A DNA stretch of 64,000 bases from Rhipidocladum racemiflorum (Eukaryota > Streptophyta > Magnoliopsida > Poales > Poaceae), in assembly GCA_036346355.1 (NCBI GenBank), contig CM070572.1, positions 8,811,001 to 8,875,000 on the forward strand. The letters run 5' to 3'. Made by a program: the position numbers and the translations under genes. Positions 1 to 10,014 of the stretch are shown here, piece by piece. The notes under the pieces were generated by a model. The model made no database searches. It saw only the letters and a list, made by a program, of their open reading frames with translations, and had not been told where the DNA came from. How positions within the stretch are numbered: position 1 is the first letter of the stretch; each line of letters starts with the position of its first letter.

Positions 1-483
1 TACTCTCTCAGTCTAAGTTTGCTTAAGTTTATAAGACAAATTTTTTAAATAATCTTGTCTATAAATATAAAGTATATTTTATATTTTAATATAAAATTAG
101 TGCGATGGTCTCTTTATACTCTTAATAAATATCCATTTTAACTTTTTATTCTCTACATGCATACATTGAATATAGCATCACAGATTGTTCTAGCGTTGAA
201 TCCTCGTAGCAACACCTCCAAAATATCCACACGTACGGGGTGCGGGAGCACCACGCACTAGAGTATTAGTGCCAGCTACGTGATTCTAGGTGGAGGAGGG
301 CTAACGGCTCGGATTTCAAGAATTCTGAATTCCTACTATGTCTTTTCACCCTAAAGCCAGCACCCCCACCCTTTAAATAGATGCACTATAGCGGGCTCTA
401 TATTAGAGGCCCATTAGGAACTTAAAACCCATCAGAATTTGGATCACCAACCGAATTAAGTCCCAGCCCTTTAAACGTGCTAC
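1..483. other. Unassigned AT-rich flank
   Basis: No open frame, repeat or element end could be supported here. The stretch directly precedes the CACTA terminus at 484. Confidence 0.5.
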
Positions 484-800
484 CACTACTACAAAACACA
501 TAATAGGTGACAGTTTATCTGTCTCGATTTTTTTGGGACTGGCACAGATAAAGTTTTTGTGTCGGTTCTAAACTTTAAAATGACAGGAACACTATTTGTG
601 TCGATTTTTAATTAGAACCGGCACAAAAAGTCAATTATTTGTGTCGGTTCTAATTAAAAACCGACACAAATAGTGTTCCAATTATTTGTGTCGGTCTGTA
701 AATGGAACCGACACATATAATAACTTATTTGTATCGGTTGTAACTAAAATCGACACAAATAATTGATATTTATGTCGGTTCTACTTAACAATTGATGCAA
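484..800. repeat. CACTA terminus and subterminal inverted repeats
   Basis: After the terminal CACTACTACAAAA, the motif TGTGTCGGTTCTAA and its reverse complement (TTAGAACCGGCACA, AACCGACACA) alternate about every 30-40 bases, so the region can form several hairpins. In maize En/Spm the TNPA protein binds a subterminal CCGACACTCTTA motif. CCGACACAAATA here is very similar, so these are probably transposase-accessory binding sites (inference). Confidence 0.75.
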
Positions 801-975
801 ATAGTACAACCTATAAATACCACTAGCGCAGCTGCAGCTCCATGGCCAGTCTTCTTCAACCCAGGAGCAAACCAAAAGTTTAAAATTTCAGATTCCATTT
901 GCAAAGTTTGTTGTGCTTGTACTGCCTCTAGGTGTTCCAAGGTGAGTAATTTATTCTCCTCTCTTGATTTGTGGT

Positions 976-1620
976 GATCTAGTTACAATTTAATGTTTAG
1001 ACCTAGTTCAATTAAGGTTAATTTATATATAGTTCAAATTATGGTTTAGATTTAGTTTATTTTTATTGACCTAGCTTTTTGTAGATGATGAATTTATTAC
1101 CTAGCTCCATTAGGTGAAGTTTTGCCTAGGTTAATATAGTATATATTAAAATTATCTCCATCACTATTGTTAGCTAATTAATTATTATCAAACATATATT
1201 AGATTTAATATATTAAGTTATTATAGTTTAATAAGCATTAATTTGTAGTGATCTAGTTGAAATTTAATGTTTAGACCTAGTTCAATTAAGGTTAATTTAT
1301 ATATAGTTCAAATTAAAGGCTTAGATTTAGTTTGTTTTTATTAACCTAGCATTTTGTAGATGATGAATTTATTATCTAGCTCCATTAGATGAAGTTTTAC
1401 CTAGCTTATATATTAGATTAAAATTATGTCCATCTACTATTGTTAGCTAATTAATTATTATCAAACATATATTGAATTTAATATATTAAGATATTATATT
1501 TTAATAATATTGGTTTGTGGATTCTAGTTGTAATTTAATGTTTAGACCTAGTTCAATTAAAGTTAATTTATATATAGTTCAAATTAAAGTTTATATTTTG
1601 TTTGTTTTTATTGATAACAT
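976..1620 (+). repeat. Tandem repeat, ~274-bp unit, about 2.4 copies
   Basis: The phrase CTAGTTRNAATTTAATG, followed by the same AT-rich text, recurs at about 979, 1253 and 1524. That gives periods of 274 and 271 bases. The third copy is partial and runs into the transposase start. The array lies in the leader or intron between the CACTA subterminal region and the first transposase codons. Copies differ by scattered substitutions. Confidence 0.8.
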
Positions 1621-1641
1621 GTTTATGTTAATTAACTATAG

Positions 1642-2830
1642 ATGGACCGGGGATGGATGTACAGTGCGGACCGTTACAGCCGAGAATACATCGACGACAT
1701 CTCTGCTTTTTTAAGAGTCGCCGAGGAGGACAAGTTGCAAAAGAAGGAATACATATATTGTCCATGTATTGATTGCAAGAATGAGAAGATATTTTCAGAC
1801 AAAGAGAATATCCACTTGCACTTGACTCGAAGGGATTTTTTTACCTGGATATACATGTTGGACAAGGCAAAGTGAAGAGAAGAACATACATGAAGGTAAT
1901 AACATCATCGACGACGGAGCTGGCAATATAGCAGTTGACATCTGTTATGGATCCGATGAGGATAGGTTGCTCGTCGATGATGGTAATAATCTAGCTCAGA
2001 TGTTGCACAATGCAGAAGTGAACTACACTAGTCAAATAGAGTTTAATCAATTAAAGGGTTTGATGGAGGACTCAGACAAACCTTTATTCCCGGGTTGCAA
2101 GGAGGAATACACAAAGTTGCACACCGTGCTTTTATTACTGAAATTTAAGGCAAGCAATGGTTGATCTGACAAGAGTTTCACGGTATTGTTACATCTCTTA
2201 GCGGACATGCTTCCAGAGGGAAACATGTTGCTTGAAACCACATATTTTGCAAAGAAGGTTGTGTGTCCCTAGGATTGAAAGTAGAAAGAATACATGCATG
2301 TTCAAACAACTGTATACTCTATCGCAAAGAGTATTTAGACATGCATATATGTACAGTGTGCAAAGCATCGAGATACAAGCGTAAGAGTGATGACAGCGAA
2401 GTCATCGAGGTGAAAAAAGGACCTCCCATTAAAGTGGTGTAGTATTTGCCGGTAATCCCTCGGTTGAAGCGTTTATTTGGAAACAAAAAGCACGCCAAAT
2501 TATTGCGATGCCACTCAGAACAGCTTTAGAGGGATGGAAAGCTGAGACACCCTGCTGACTCTTCCCAGTTAAGAAACATCGATAGGCTCTTCAGGAATAA
2601 CTTCAGAAATGAACCGAAGAATATAAAGTTTGGGTTGAATATAGATAGAATGAATCCTTTTGGTAACATGAGCAGCATTTATAGCACTTGGCCTGTGACT
2701 CTCTGTATCAATAACCTTCCTCCTTGGTTGTGTATGAAGCGAAAGTACATTATGATGTCATTGTTTATCCAAGGGCTGAGAGTATACCTACAATCATTGG
2801 TGGAATATCTTGTGATACTGTGGAACAAAA
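1642..2830 (+). pseudogene. CACTA TNP2-type transposase, decayed
   Basis: The first open frame (1642-1875) begins MDRGWMY and carries the Transpos_assoc zinc-binding pattern (YCPCIDCKN, then HLHLTRRDF). A stop and frameshift at about 1875 are followed by the linker region at 1967-2164 (LMEDSDKPLFPGCKEEYTK, 19 residues). Another frame resumes with the CILYR and CTVCKASRYKR cysteine motifs around 2300-2380. A further frame (2635-2775) encodes the conserved tnp2 segment NPFGNMSS...YSTWPVTL...NLPPWLCMKRKYIMMSL. Homology then ends abruptly before the IPGPKQPGNDIDV part, and the catalytic DDE core and downstream DUF4218/DUF4216 parts are missing. There are several in-frame stops and at least three frame changes, so no transposase can be made. 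The minus-strand CACTA at 57.0-60.3 kb has the same domain order. Confidence 0.85.
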
Positions 2831-2844
2831 GCCTCTCGACATCA

Positions 2845-3075
2845 TTCCCACCTGGCCCCATCCCCGTCCGGCACCGTCCCTGCCCAGCCTCGTCCCCGCC
2901 CTCCGGCACCGTCCCTGCCTAGCCTCGTCCCCGCCCGACCCCGTCCCGTCCGACACCATCCCCGCCCAGCCCTGTCCCCTCCCGGCGCCGTCCCCGCCTG
3001 GCCCTGTCCCCGCCCAACTGTCTCCCCGTCGGTGGTGCCCCCTCACGTCACCGTCTCCCCCTCGGGCATAGCTAG
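2845..3075. repeat. C-rich minisatellite interrupting the transposase
   Basis: About 230 bases of extreme strand bias (C-rich on +) built from variants of GTCCCCGCCC and GGCACCGTCCCTGCC. Two near-identical 37-bp copies lie at about 2870-2940. It begins exactly where tnp2 homology is lost, in an otherwise AT-rich neighbourhood. The proline/serine-rich translations in all frames are low-complexity by-products, not a gene. Confidence 0.7.
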
Positions 3076-5348
3076 GTATGTTCGTTTGCTAGTAAGAATC
3101 AATTTGTTCAATTGCGACTATAAGGTTTTAAATACACAGATTAAAGGTATTTGCAGCATATTCAATGTAGAGTACATAAAACCAAGTGGGGGAGGTTCTC
3201 ACATAAGATAATGTTGTGCCTGCTGAAGGTGTCCATGATATTCTTGTTTGAATTTTTCCATATCCATTATCAACTGCAAAATAAATACTTGAGATCAACT
3301 TAGGGTACTAAGGATCATATTAACCCATATTGGAGAAGAATTTGATCGTGTGAATTCTATATGCGGCAAAGGGTCCAAACAACAGTGTATGGATGAACCT
3401 CTAACATGAGATTGAGAGCATATATTTCTCAAAAGAAATATGCAGTATCTGCAATGCCAGGGTTCCCATTCCTCTCAGTAGCATTATGAAGAAATATGAT
3501 AGTATATGAGCAACTCACCGTTACCAAAACCAAAATTGTCACTGCACAATACAAAAATACCAATATTTAATCTAATAAATAAAGGATGATCCTATCAAAC
3601 TTACCGCATTTATCTCTGCACCAGCTGTTCCAAGTAATCGTCGAGCGCTATCATAGGATTCTAGTAGTAGTACTCAAGTTAGTGCTATCAAGTTAGTAAA
3701 TTTTGTTTTTATTTATTTGCTTAGTAATTGAATTGATGTCTATCGACAATGAATTAGTTTGCTATTCTTAAACTATGTCAACCAAAATAGAATATGATGT
3801 TGACATATTATTTTCTCTTCTTTTGAACAAAATATGTATCATGTGAAAAATAGCCGTGAGCCCGAAGGAACATTATTGCTTTGAATAGTGACCAGACTTC
3901 CTCAAAAGGTATAGTTGCAAATTTGTCTTGTTACCTCTATCTTGTTATCTACTGAATGACATTTACTTAGATTAATACAGTAACAACTGAAGTTAAGCAA
4001 ACCTTCTCCAGCGTTCAATCATAGAATTTTGTGTTTTGAGTTGTGAACTTCTATGATTTCTTTTTTGCAACATATTTAATTAAATGAATAGGATGCTTTG
4101 TTTTTGTGTTAAGGGAGAACATGAATGGTCAAGATTTTGCTCGTAGGTTTCGATTCAGAAAGAAAGGAAAAGAAAAAATAGAATAGGAGATAAATTTGAA
4201 CAGTCATTATACTAGCCCATAAATTTCTCTTGTTTCCCTTTTATTTCCTGATTTCTATTTATTAGTGTATTTGTTCCCCTTTCTATTCAGTATCTTATCA
4301 AACTATTATTGCTTGCATACATAGCATGGTAGATTAGCCATATTACATTCTCTCCATGATGATCATCTGTTAATCATGACATGTGTATATATGGCTATAT
4401 ATTTATATAATTAGCTGATTATATAAATCAGAAGAGGAGCTAAGGATTAGGAAAAGTTCCCGGACACCTGGTTCGTGGCGTGCTTGGACGCATGGATCCA
4501 AGCGTTGCTAGAGCATGAGGTCTCGAGGGGTGCTTGAGCCCTATCACCAAGATTTTTATTAGCTTCTTTCACTTTATTCTTTTATCGTTGTCTTTCTGTG
4601 TTTATAGGATAGCACGACTTGTGGGTGTTGGTCTCGAGGGGGTTCTGAGTGACCATATACTCAGTTTCTTTTTGTTGTTCTTCTTTTATCATTAGTTAGT
4701 CCTTCTAAATGGAGTGACGAACAAAAGCGAAATTTCTGACGTCTTCTCTCTTCTTTAAAAATAAAACCATAATGGCCTCTACTCACAACAACACTTCTCA
4801 TCTTGTAATGAAATGCTGTTATTAATTTAAAAATTTAACCTTTATCTTCTCTACGTAATAAGACCATATGAGCATCTTATTGACCCTGAAAAGTAAAAAA
4901 AATCCAATCTGGCCCGTCAAGAATGAAGTCCAATCCTGTAAAAACTACTCAAACATCGAAACCCCTAATCCATGTTTATCTATCTACTGCATTTTCTTTA
5001 GCGTGCACAACATAATGCTTAGCCACAATGCATCATAAGTATACACACCCTCTAAAAGATCACCTGTGCATACACTACCCTCTGTCCCTAAATTGCAAAA
5101 CATATATTCATACACTACCCTCTGTCCCTAAATTCCAAAACATCAACATTCACTTCAATGCCTAAAATACTTATACTTGTATTAATCACATTGCACAGAA
5201 GGTAGACCTATTTGATCATGCAAAACATCAACATTCACTTCAGTGCCTTGATAGGGTTTCGATTTTCCCCTTGCTCTTTATGTTTCCATCAGGTAAATAT
5301 ACGCTTTATCACCACTTGTTCTGTTTCACATAGCCCAAGAAATATATA
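3076..5348. other. Intergenic, no supported gene
   Basis: AT-rich DNA without a convincing frame. Small local duplications occur: CTACCCTCTGTCCCTAAATT appears twice between 5070 and 5142, and CAAAACATCAACATTCACTT appears near 5137 and 5221. Minus-strand exon-like pieces near 3190-3290 and 3600-3660 have splice-like edges but do not join into a readable protein. Confidence 0.4.
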
Positions 5349-5940
5349 TGGAGGGGATCCCTGAGCCTACCTCGAGCAGGAGCACGAGCCCGACTGGCTT
5401 CCTCAACCTCATCCCACCGGACGCCGGCGCTGAGGTTCCACCAACCATCGATATCAAAGTAGCAAGGCGTCGTGGCCGAGGGCAAACCAAAAAGCCTAAA
5501 GGCTGATATACCATCTCGAATGTACCAGATTTTGGGCCCCCTATTGCACCACAAAAGGCAGTGGCTAGATACAGGTCAACCTGTGAGTATATCGTAAGGG
5601 ATAGAGTACCAATCACCTATCAGGACTAGCATAAAGTGCCACCAAAACGAACCTTTGGATAGAACTCAAACAAAGCTTTGAATTCCCTGAAGAAGCCGAA
5701 GACCTCGTGCGTCGGGATGCATTGATGACCATGGGTATGGCATGGAAGAACTTCAAGACTTGGTTGAATTGCAACTACGTGAAGAAAAACCGGTCGGCCA
5801 CCAGGGACTCCGAAATTGGAACCATACTGGGATGAGTCTGTGGCGATGAAGTCACAAGAAGCAGCAAAGAATTCAAGTGAGGACCAAAAGGAAATCTCCA
5901 GAAAGAACATTCATCTCTAGAAAGAATATCCATCCATAAT
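5349..5940 (+). pseudogene. Transposase_24-type plant transposon protein relic
   Basis: Two islands on the + strand resemble the Transposase_24 (PTTA/En-Spm associated) family. The first, from the ATG at 5349, reads MEGIPEPTSSRSTSPTGFLN and ends at a stop after about 52 codons. The second (about 5650-5930) contains FPEEAEDLVRRDALMTMG, AWKNFKTWLNCNYVKKNRS and, after a frameshift at about 5835, WDESVAMKSQEAAKNSSED and RKNIH. That is the order usual for this family. The sequence between the islands is shifted and incomplete. These genes belong to CACTA-like transposons; none of its termini was identified here. The assignment rests on recognised motif order, not an alignment. Confidence 0.65.
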
Positions 5941-6037
5941 ATTCAAAAAAACAAGATAATTAATCATAAATATATATAAAAATAATCATCCCTACGACTA
6001 TCTCTTGGATATATCTTCAATAGATTGTTCTGACGTA

Positions 6038-6269
6038 CTCCCTCTGTCCCACAAAGAGTGCATTTATAGTGTTCAAAATTTATCCTACAAAGAGTGCATC
6101 TTTAGTCCGTAAGGCCCAGCTGTAAGTGTATGCATGCTCATTTAAGTGCCTGTGAAAACCGAAACAACATGCTTATGTATGGAGTAATGATGATCATATT
6201 ATTCATTTACCTTGCATACTAACCTGTCTTAAAAAATCTAGAAATATATTCTTTATGGGGCGGAGGGAG
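6038..6269. mobile_element. Stowaway-like MITE
   Basis: It starts CTCCCTCTGTCCCA and ends with the inverse (GGGGCGGAGGGAG). It is flanked on both sides by TA (6036-6037 and 6270-6271), the target duplication of Tc1/mariner-type Stowaway MITEs. Length is 232 bp with no coding capacity. An internal near-repeat ACAAAGAGTGCAT occurs twice. Confidence 0.85.
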
Positions 6270-7702
6270 TAGTGGAGGGTGGCCTCCGGGCAGATGGAAT
6301 CTCCTTGATTCGCCCCTGGTTTCAGGTTAAACTAGTGAGAGAAATGCTTCCGCCCATGCAACAGCTGAGCCCTCAAGGGAAAAACAACCCCTCATTGGCG
6401 ATCGACCCAAAAGAGGCACAATTAACAATGTAGCACATGCAGAGGCAGAGGCAGAGGCAAAGGCAGAGGCAGATAAGCTGCTGAGCATACAAGGCGATGA
6501 AGCAGGCAGACATACATCTAGCTCACCGTCTCAAGCTGTCCGTCTCCATTGAACATTGATCCGCCCCGACAGCATCTTGTACGGTACAGCGTGGAGAAGG
6601 CCAGGTTCTCCGCTGAGTTTTCCGGAAGTGAACGCGTTCCACCGTCCGTGCTCTTCACGTCGCCGTCAGGCACTCAGGCATGCAGCTTAAATGCCCCGAA
6701 AGCGAGAGTCGAACTCTCAGGCGTGCCGTCACGCTCGGTAGTCGGCGCCGCATCACGCCGCCGGTCAGTGCCACCTCATTTAGCCATCAACGCGCGCACG
6801 CACACGAGGGGACCGCAGCAACCTCCAGACCCTGATCACAGGTAGGGGATGCATGCATCAGCAGCGGCCGCAGGCCGCAGGCACGTACGAACCGGCAAAT
6901 CAATAGATTTAACGCAGAGTAATAAAGGAACCCATCTTTTACTTAACGCGGTAACTGATGCCTCCCACGAGCGAAATGCATGCGTTGGGTAGACAAATTT
7001 TACGGTGTTGATATAGATAGTAAATAATAGTAGTAAAATTAGATTCGACCGTTTGACAGTACATTGATCAGAGTTATTTTAGATTTTTTTTATCTTATCA
7101 TTTTCCGTCGCCGCCGTTTGTAGATGACTAGATGTTGCCCCGCTTTAGACTTCGCATCTTTCGTTTTCCGCCGGCCATCTCGTCGGCGATGAGCTCAAGC
7201 GTGAGGCCGCGATTGGCGGCAAACCACTTTGCGCCAGGGCTCCTGCGTGACGGTCAGGGGCGGGGCCATGGCGGGGCTGTAGCGGCCGCTGAATAGCAGC
7301 GGGAAACACTTGATTAAAATAACACTGCGCAGGAATAGTGCTAAGGGCGAAAAGGCCTTAGTTTGCGTGTTTGATTCTTCAGATATTCACAAATCACAAT
7401 AATGCTGTTTGACTCGGATTCTGGCGTCACTGCCACTAACAAGCCATTGAATGGGCAATAACTTAGCAGGGTTCCTACATTCTACAGGAACAAACTAGAT
7501 CCACCTAAAATCCTCATAGATCTCAGCCCATTGCAAGTACAAACAGACAGTGAATTACAACATCCACCAAAAGGATCGAACTATGGATGTTCTAACAGCA
7601 CTATCAAAATTCAATTACCCACTCAATTATATGCATATGCATTCTGTAAAAAAAAACACCGAAGGTGCATGAGAGTGTAGATGCTCCAGAACAATGACGT
7701 AC
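6270..7702. other. Intergenic, with a short GCAGAG microsatellite
   Basis: A (GCAGAG)n run of about 5.5 units lies at 6439-6473. The rest is GC-variable DNA without a supportable gene. No further exon of the DOMON-type gene whose first exon lies at 7703-7870 was recognised here, although that is where it would be expected. Confidence 0.4.
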
Positions 7703-7870
7703 CCGGAGCACGAAGTTGGTCCAGACCGGCTGGCAAGCCAGGCCCGAGTAGTTGCCGACGAGCACGGCCGGCAGCTCGGTGTTGCAGCTTTCCATCTGCG
7801 CGGTAGCCGTCGACAGAAGCACCGAAGCCAGCACGGCGGCCAGCGCAGCAGCAACCACCGCACGCGCCAT
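7703..7870 (-). CDS. Orphan first exon, DOMON/cytochrome b561-like protein
   Basis: Reading the minus strand from the ATG at 7868-7870, the exon encodes a 25-residue signal peptide (MARAVVAAALAAVLASVLLS then TATAQ). A mature start follows: MESCNTELPAVLVGNYSGLA, then CQPVWTNFVLR. That is the N-terminal part of plant DOMON-domain proteins of the cytochrome b561 type (At3g61750-like), which are secretory or plasma-membrane proteins for transmembrane electron transfer. The exon ends in phase 0 at a good splice donor (GTACGT, from 7702 downward). The remaining DOMON domain and the b561 membrane helices should lie at lower coordinates. None was recognised within 1.4 kb or before the CACTA relics. 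The gene is either truncated or has a long repeat-filled intron running out of the window. The family call rests on a short stretch. Confidence 0.6.
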
Positions 7871-8029
7871 GCTGGCTCTCCTCGGAGGCAATGGCAACCG
7901 CAATAATGCCAATGGCACCGACGCAGTTAGCTCAGGTTCAGTAGAGAAGGAGAGGACGAGTTTACGAGGGAGGGAGAGGGGTTGGGATAAATAAATAATT
8001 ATAATACTACTCCTCATACGATTTTTCTT

Positions 8030-8360
8030 AGAGAAATTTTACGGTGCATTATACTGGTAGTATATAGTGTGTAGTAGAAATCAGATATAACCGTTGATTT
8101 GTTAAGAATGTTTCTACTACTGTACTATCAGATGAAGTATAGGTAAACTCTAGTTAATCTGATCTATTGGATCAAAAAGAATGAACGCTCATATTCAATT
8201 TAGTGTACTGTCAAAGAGCTCTTTTACTACCACTACTACTGGTGGAAGTAAAACTAAATCTTAACTAATCTGACCTGTTAGTTTAACTAAATCTTAACTA
8301 ATCTGGTATGTTAGTTCAAACAAAATAAACGACTCATATTCAATATTATGCACAGTAAAA
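8030..8360. repeat. Degenerate MITE-like sequence
   Basis: It begins TTTTACGGTGCATTATACTGG, with the similar TTTTACGGTG phrase also at about 7010. It contains a local duplication, TTAACTAATCTGACCTGTTA and TTAACTAATCTGGTATGTTA, at about 8262-8312. Clean termini or target duplications were not resolved, so the class is uncertain. Confidence 0.35.
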
Positions 8361-9119
8361 GAGACCTTTCTTTCTTCTGATCTGCATGGTCACTGGGCTG
8401 AAGACCTGCCAACTTGAATGAGGGCTCCGTCATGGTCATGGAGAAGCATCAGGCGGCCAACTTTTGCAAGTTGCGATTTGCAAAATGAAATATTCTGTGC
8501 GTGTGCAGTTACAAGAAGGCAAACCCATGCGTGAACAGTTGGAACCTGTAGTCGACAAAGAGAGCATAGCGCCATGGCGGGTTTCAGTGTTCTCCACAGC
8601 GGAGGCACGTCCACTGATTTGTAGCATTCTATATGTTGCCCGAATAGGATGGATATATGCGGATAATAATATAGCTCAAACAGTAAGGCCAAGGCCAGCG
8701 TAATGATGCGTGTGTATTGAGCAAGGGCATATACAATGCGGCACCAGCTGATGGCAATAGCCGAAGAACTCAGACGACGTAAATTATGCTTCGTGTCCCT
8801 CACAAGTGCGAATCAGCGAGTGGACACTAACACTAACCTTGGTGGCCACTTGAGAGCTATCCTGGTAAATATGTTTGTGTAAGCAGCGCATGTCTAAGAT
8901 AAAGAACAATCTGACCTGGTATTTTAAGATATGTGATCTTTTACATTCCTAGCAGTATCAAAATTTACACTAATTAAGATAGTAACAAGAGGCTTTAAAA
9001 GTTGGTACATCCACCATTCAAATTTTTTATACATCTTAGTACCACCTCAATATAAATTTTAGTACTTTCTGAGAATGATAAAAACCCCTTTAGAGTCTAC
9101 GACCTCAGGTGCTTTTTTG
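8361..9119. other. Intergenic, nothing supported
   Basis: A 137-codon minus-strand frame at 8390-8803 has no recognisable domain and unconvincing composition. No RNA gene or complete element was recognised. Confidence 0.4.
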
Positions 9120-9445
9120 GTTGGAAGGCTTTCAAGTTGGCAACATATCTAGTGCAATTAAAGTTTTCGTGTAACCACCGTGCAACCCTACTAAAAAAAG
9201 TTTCATAAAATTCTGAAAAAAAATCATGGATGTACATCTCAACTTACCCCATCAACGTATAAATTTGTCTTTTTTGTAACTTCTAGCATAGGACAAATTT
9301 GATCATAAAATTTTATACGTAGATGGGGTAAGTTGAAATGTACATCCATGATTTTTTTTCAGAATTTTTTGAAAATTTTTTTTAGTAGAGTTGCACGATG
9401 GTTGCACGAAAACTTTAATTGCACTGGATATGTTGCCTTCCAACG
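9120..9445. repeat. Long foldback (hairpin) element
   Basis: The left arm (about 9120-9272) and right arm (about 9293-9445) are near-perfect reverse complements. Shared blocks include TTGGAAGGC, GTGCAATTAAAGTTTTCGTG, AAAAAATCATGGATGTACAT and CAACTTACCCCATC. The loop is only about 20 bases. Arms of about 150 bp and a tiny loop make it a foldback MITE or decayed Mutator-like miniature element. A transcript across it would form a long hairpin RNA. Confidence 0.75.
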
Positions 9446-9839
9446 TAGACGTGAAAGGCAAACAAAAAAAAAACTGCTTACAACTTACAAGTAATGCATT
9501 ACCGGATTTCTTTATTGTCAGGTCGATGTAAATGTCAGCTGTTATATTTAAGCAAAGTGAACAAATCACGTCGCGCAGATTTGACAATATGCAGAACTAA
9601 AAGTCCCATCATCTGCCGGAAGATCGATCGAGAGTGATGTGAGTGGGTATTTTTTTACATCAATCATCACTTCATTAATGCCAACTGAAACTTTCTAAGG
9701 TAGTTCAATGCCTATGCTTTTTGGATTAAAAAAGCATAGGATAAACTCTATAAGTCTAGAACCACAAACATTTTGCATTTCAACTCAACAGGTTTTGTCT
9801 CAGCATTACATTTAATATCCGTACATTGCTACATAAAAA
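9446..9839. other. Intergenic, possibly the eroded end of the copia 1 3' LTR
   Basis: No gene. Part of this stretch should be the outer portion of the copia 1 3' LTR if that LTR was originally about 327 bp, but similarity to the 5' LTR is visible only from about 9840. Confidence 0.35.
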
Positions 9840-9959
9840 AATGTAGATGGTGACAACCTATAGTCCAACTCCAGTCCGCTTCGACCCAAGCTTTCTGGTG
9901 ATGGGCCTCCGCTACGTTCTGCCAGACTTGGCCTTCTGAATTTGGATTATATATCAACA
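9840..9959 (-). repeat. Copia 1 3' LTR, partial
   Basis: It matches the inner part of the 5' LTR: TAGATGGTG, AGTCCAACTCC, CTACGTTC, TTGGCCTTCT, then ATATATCAACA. In element sense it starts TGTTGATATAT at 9959 directly after a purine-rich tract (AAAGTGGAGTT). The distal two-thirds is too diverged or lost to delimit. Confidence 0.7.
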
Positions 9960-10014
9960 AACTCCACTTTGACATAAATTCCATCTTTTAGCAATTTCAA
10001 AGTAATCATATTTC

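Larger units (their letters stand above)
484..3075 (+). mobile_element. CACTA (En/Spm) transposon 1, 5' part
   Basis: A cut-and-paste DNA transposon of the CACTA superfamily. It starts with CACTACTACAAAA at 484, the classic CACTA terminus. Subterminal inverted repeats follow, then a long non-coding leader with a tandem repeat, then a broken TNP2-type transposase on the + strand. No matching 3' terminus (ending TAGTG, with subterminal TGTCGGTT motifs) was found downstream. The element is therefore 3'-truncated or rearranged, and the right boundary given is only where recognisable element or inserted sequence stops. The transposase homology ends near 2775-2830 at a C-rich minisatellite. Confidence 0.8.

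Noticed and set aside
2724..3071. Proline-rich frames over the C-rich minisatellite
   Set aside because: All frames are open because of the low-complexity repeat, not because of coding.
3190..3660. Minus-strand exon-like pieces (ESYDSARRLLGTAGAEINA; LIMDMEKFKQEYHGHLQQAQ) with splice-like edges
   Set aside because: They do not join in one frame (a stop falls at the junction) and no family was recognised.
6690..6730. tRNA-like GAGAGTCGAACTCTC stem
   Set aside because: Only one arm-like hairpin; no complete cloverleaf could be traced.
8390..8803. 137-codon minus-strand frame
   Set aside because: No recognisable motif and no splice or promoter context; chance frame.
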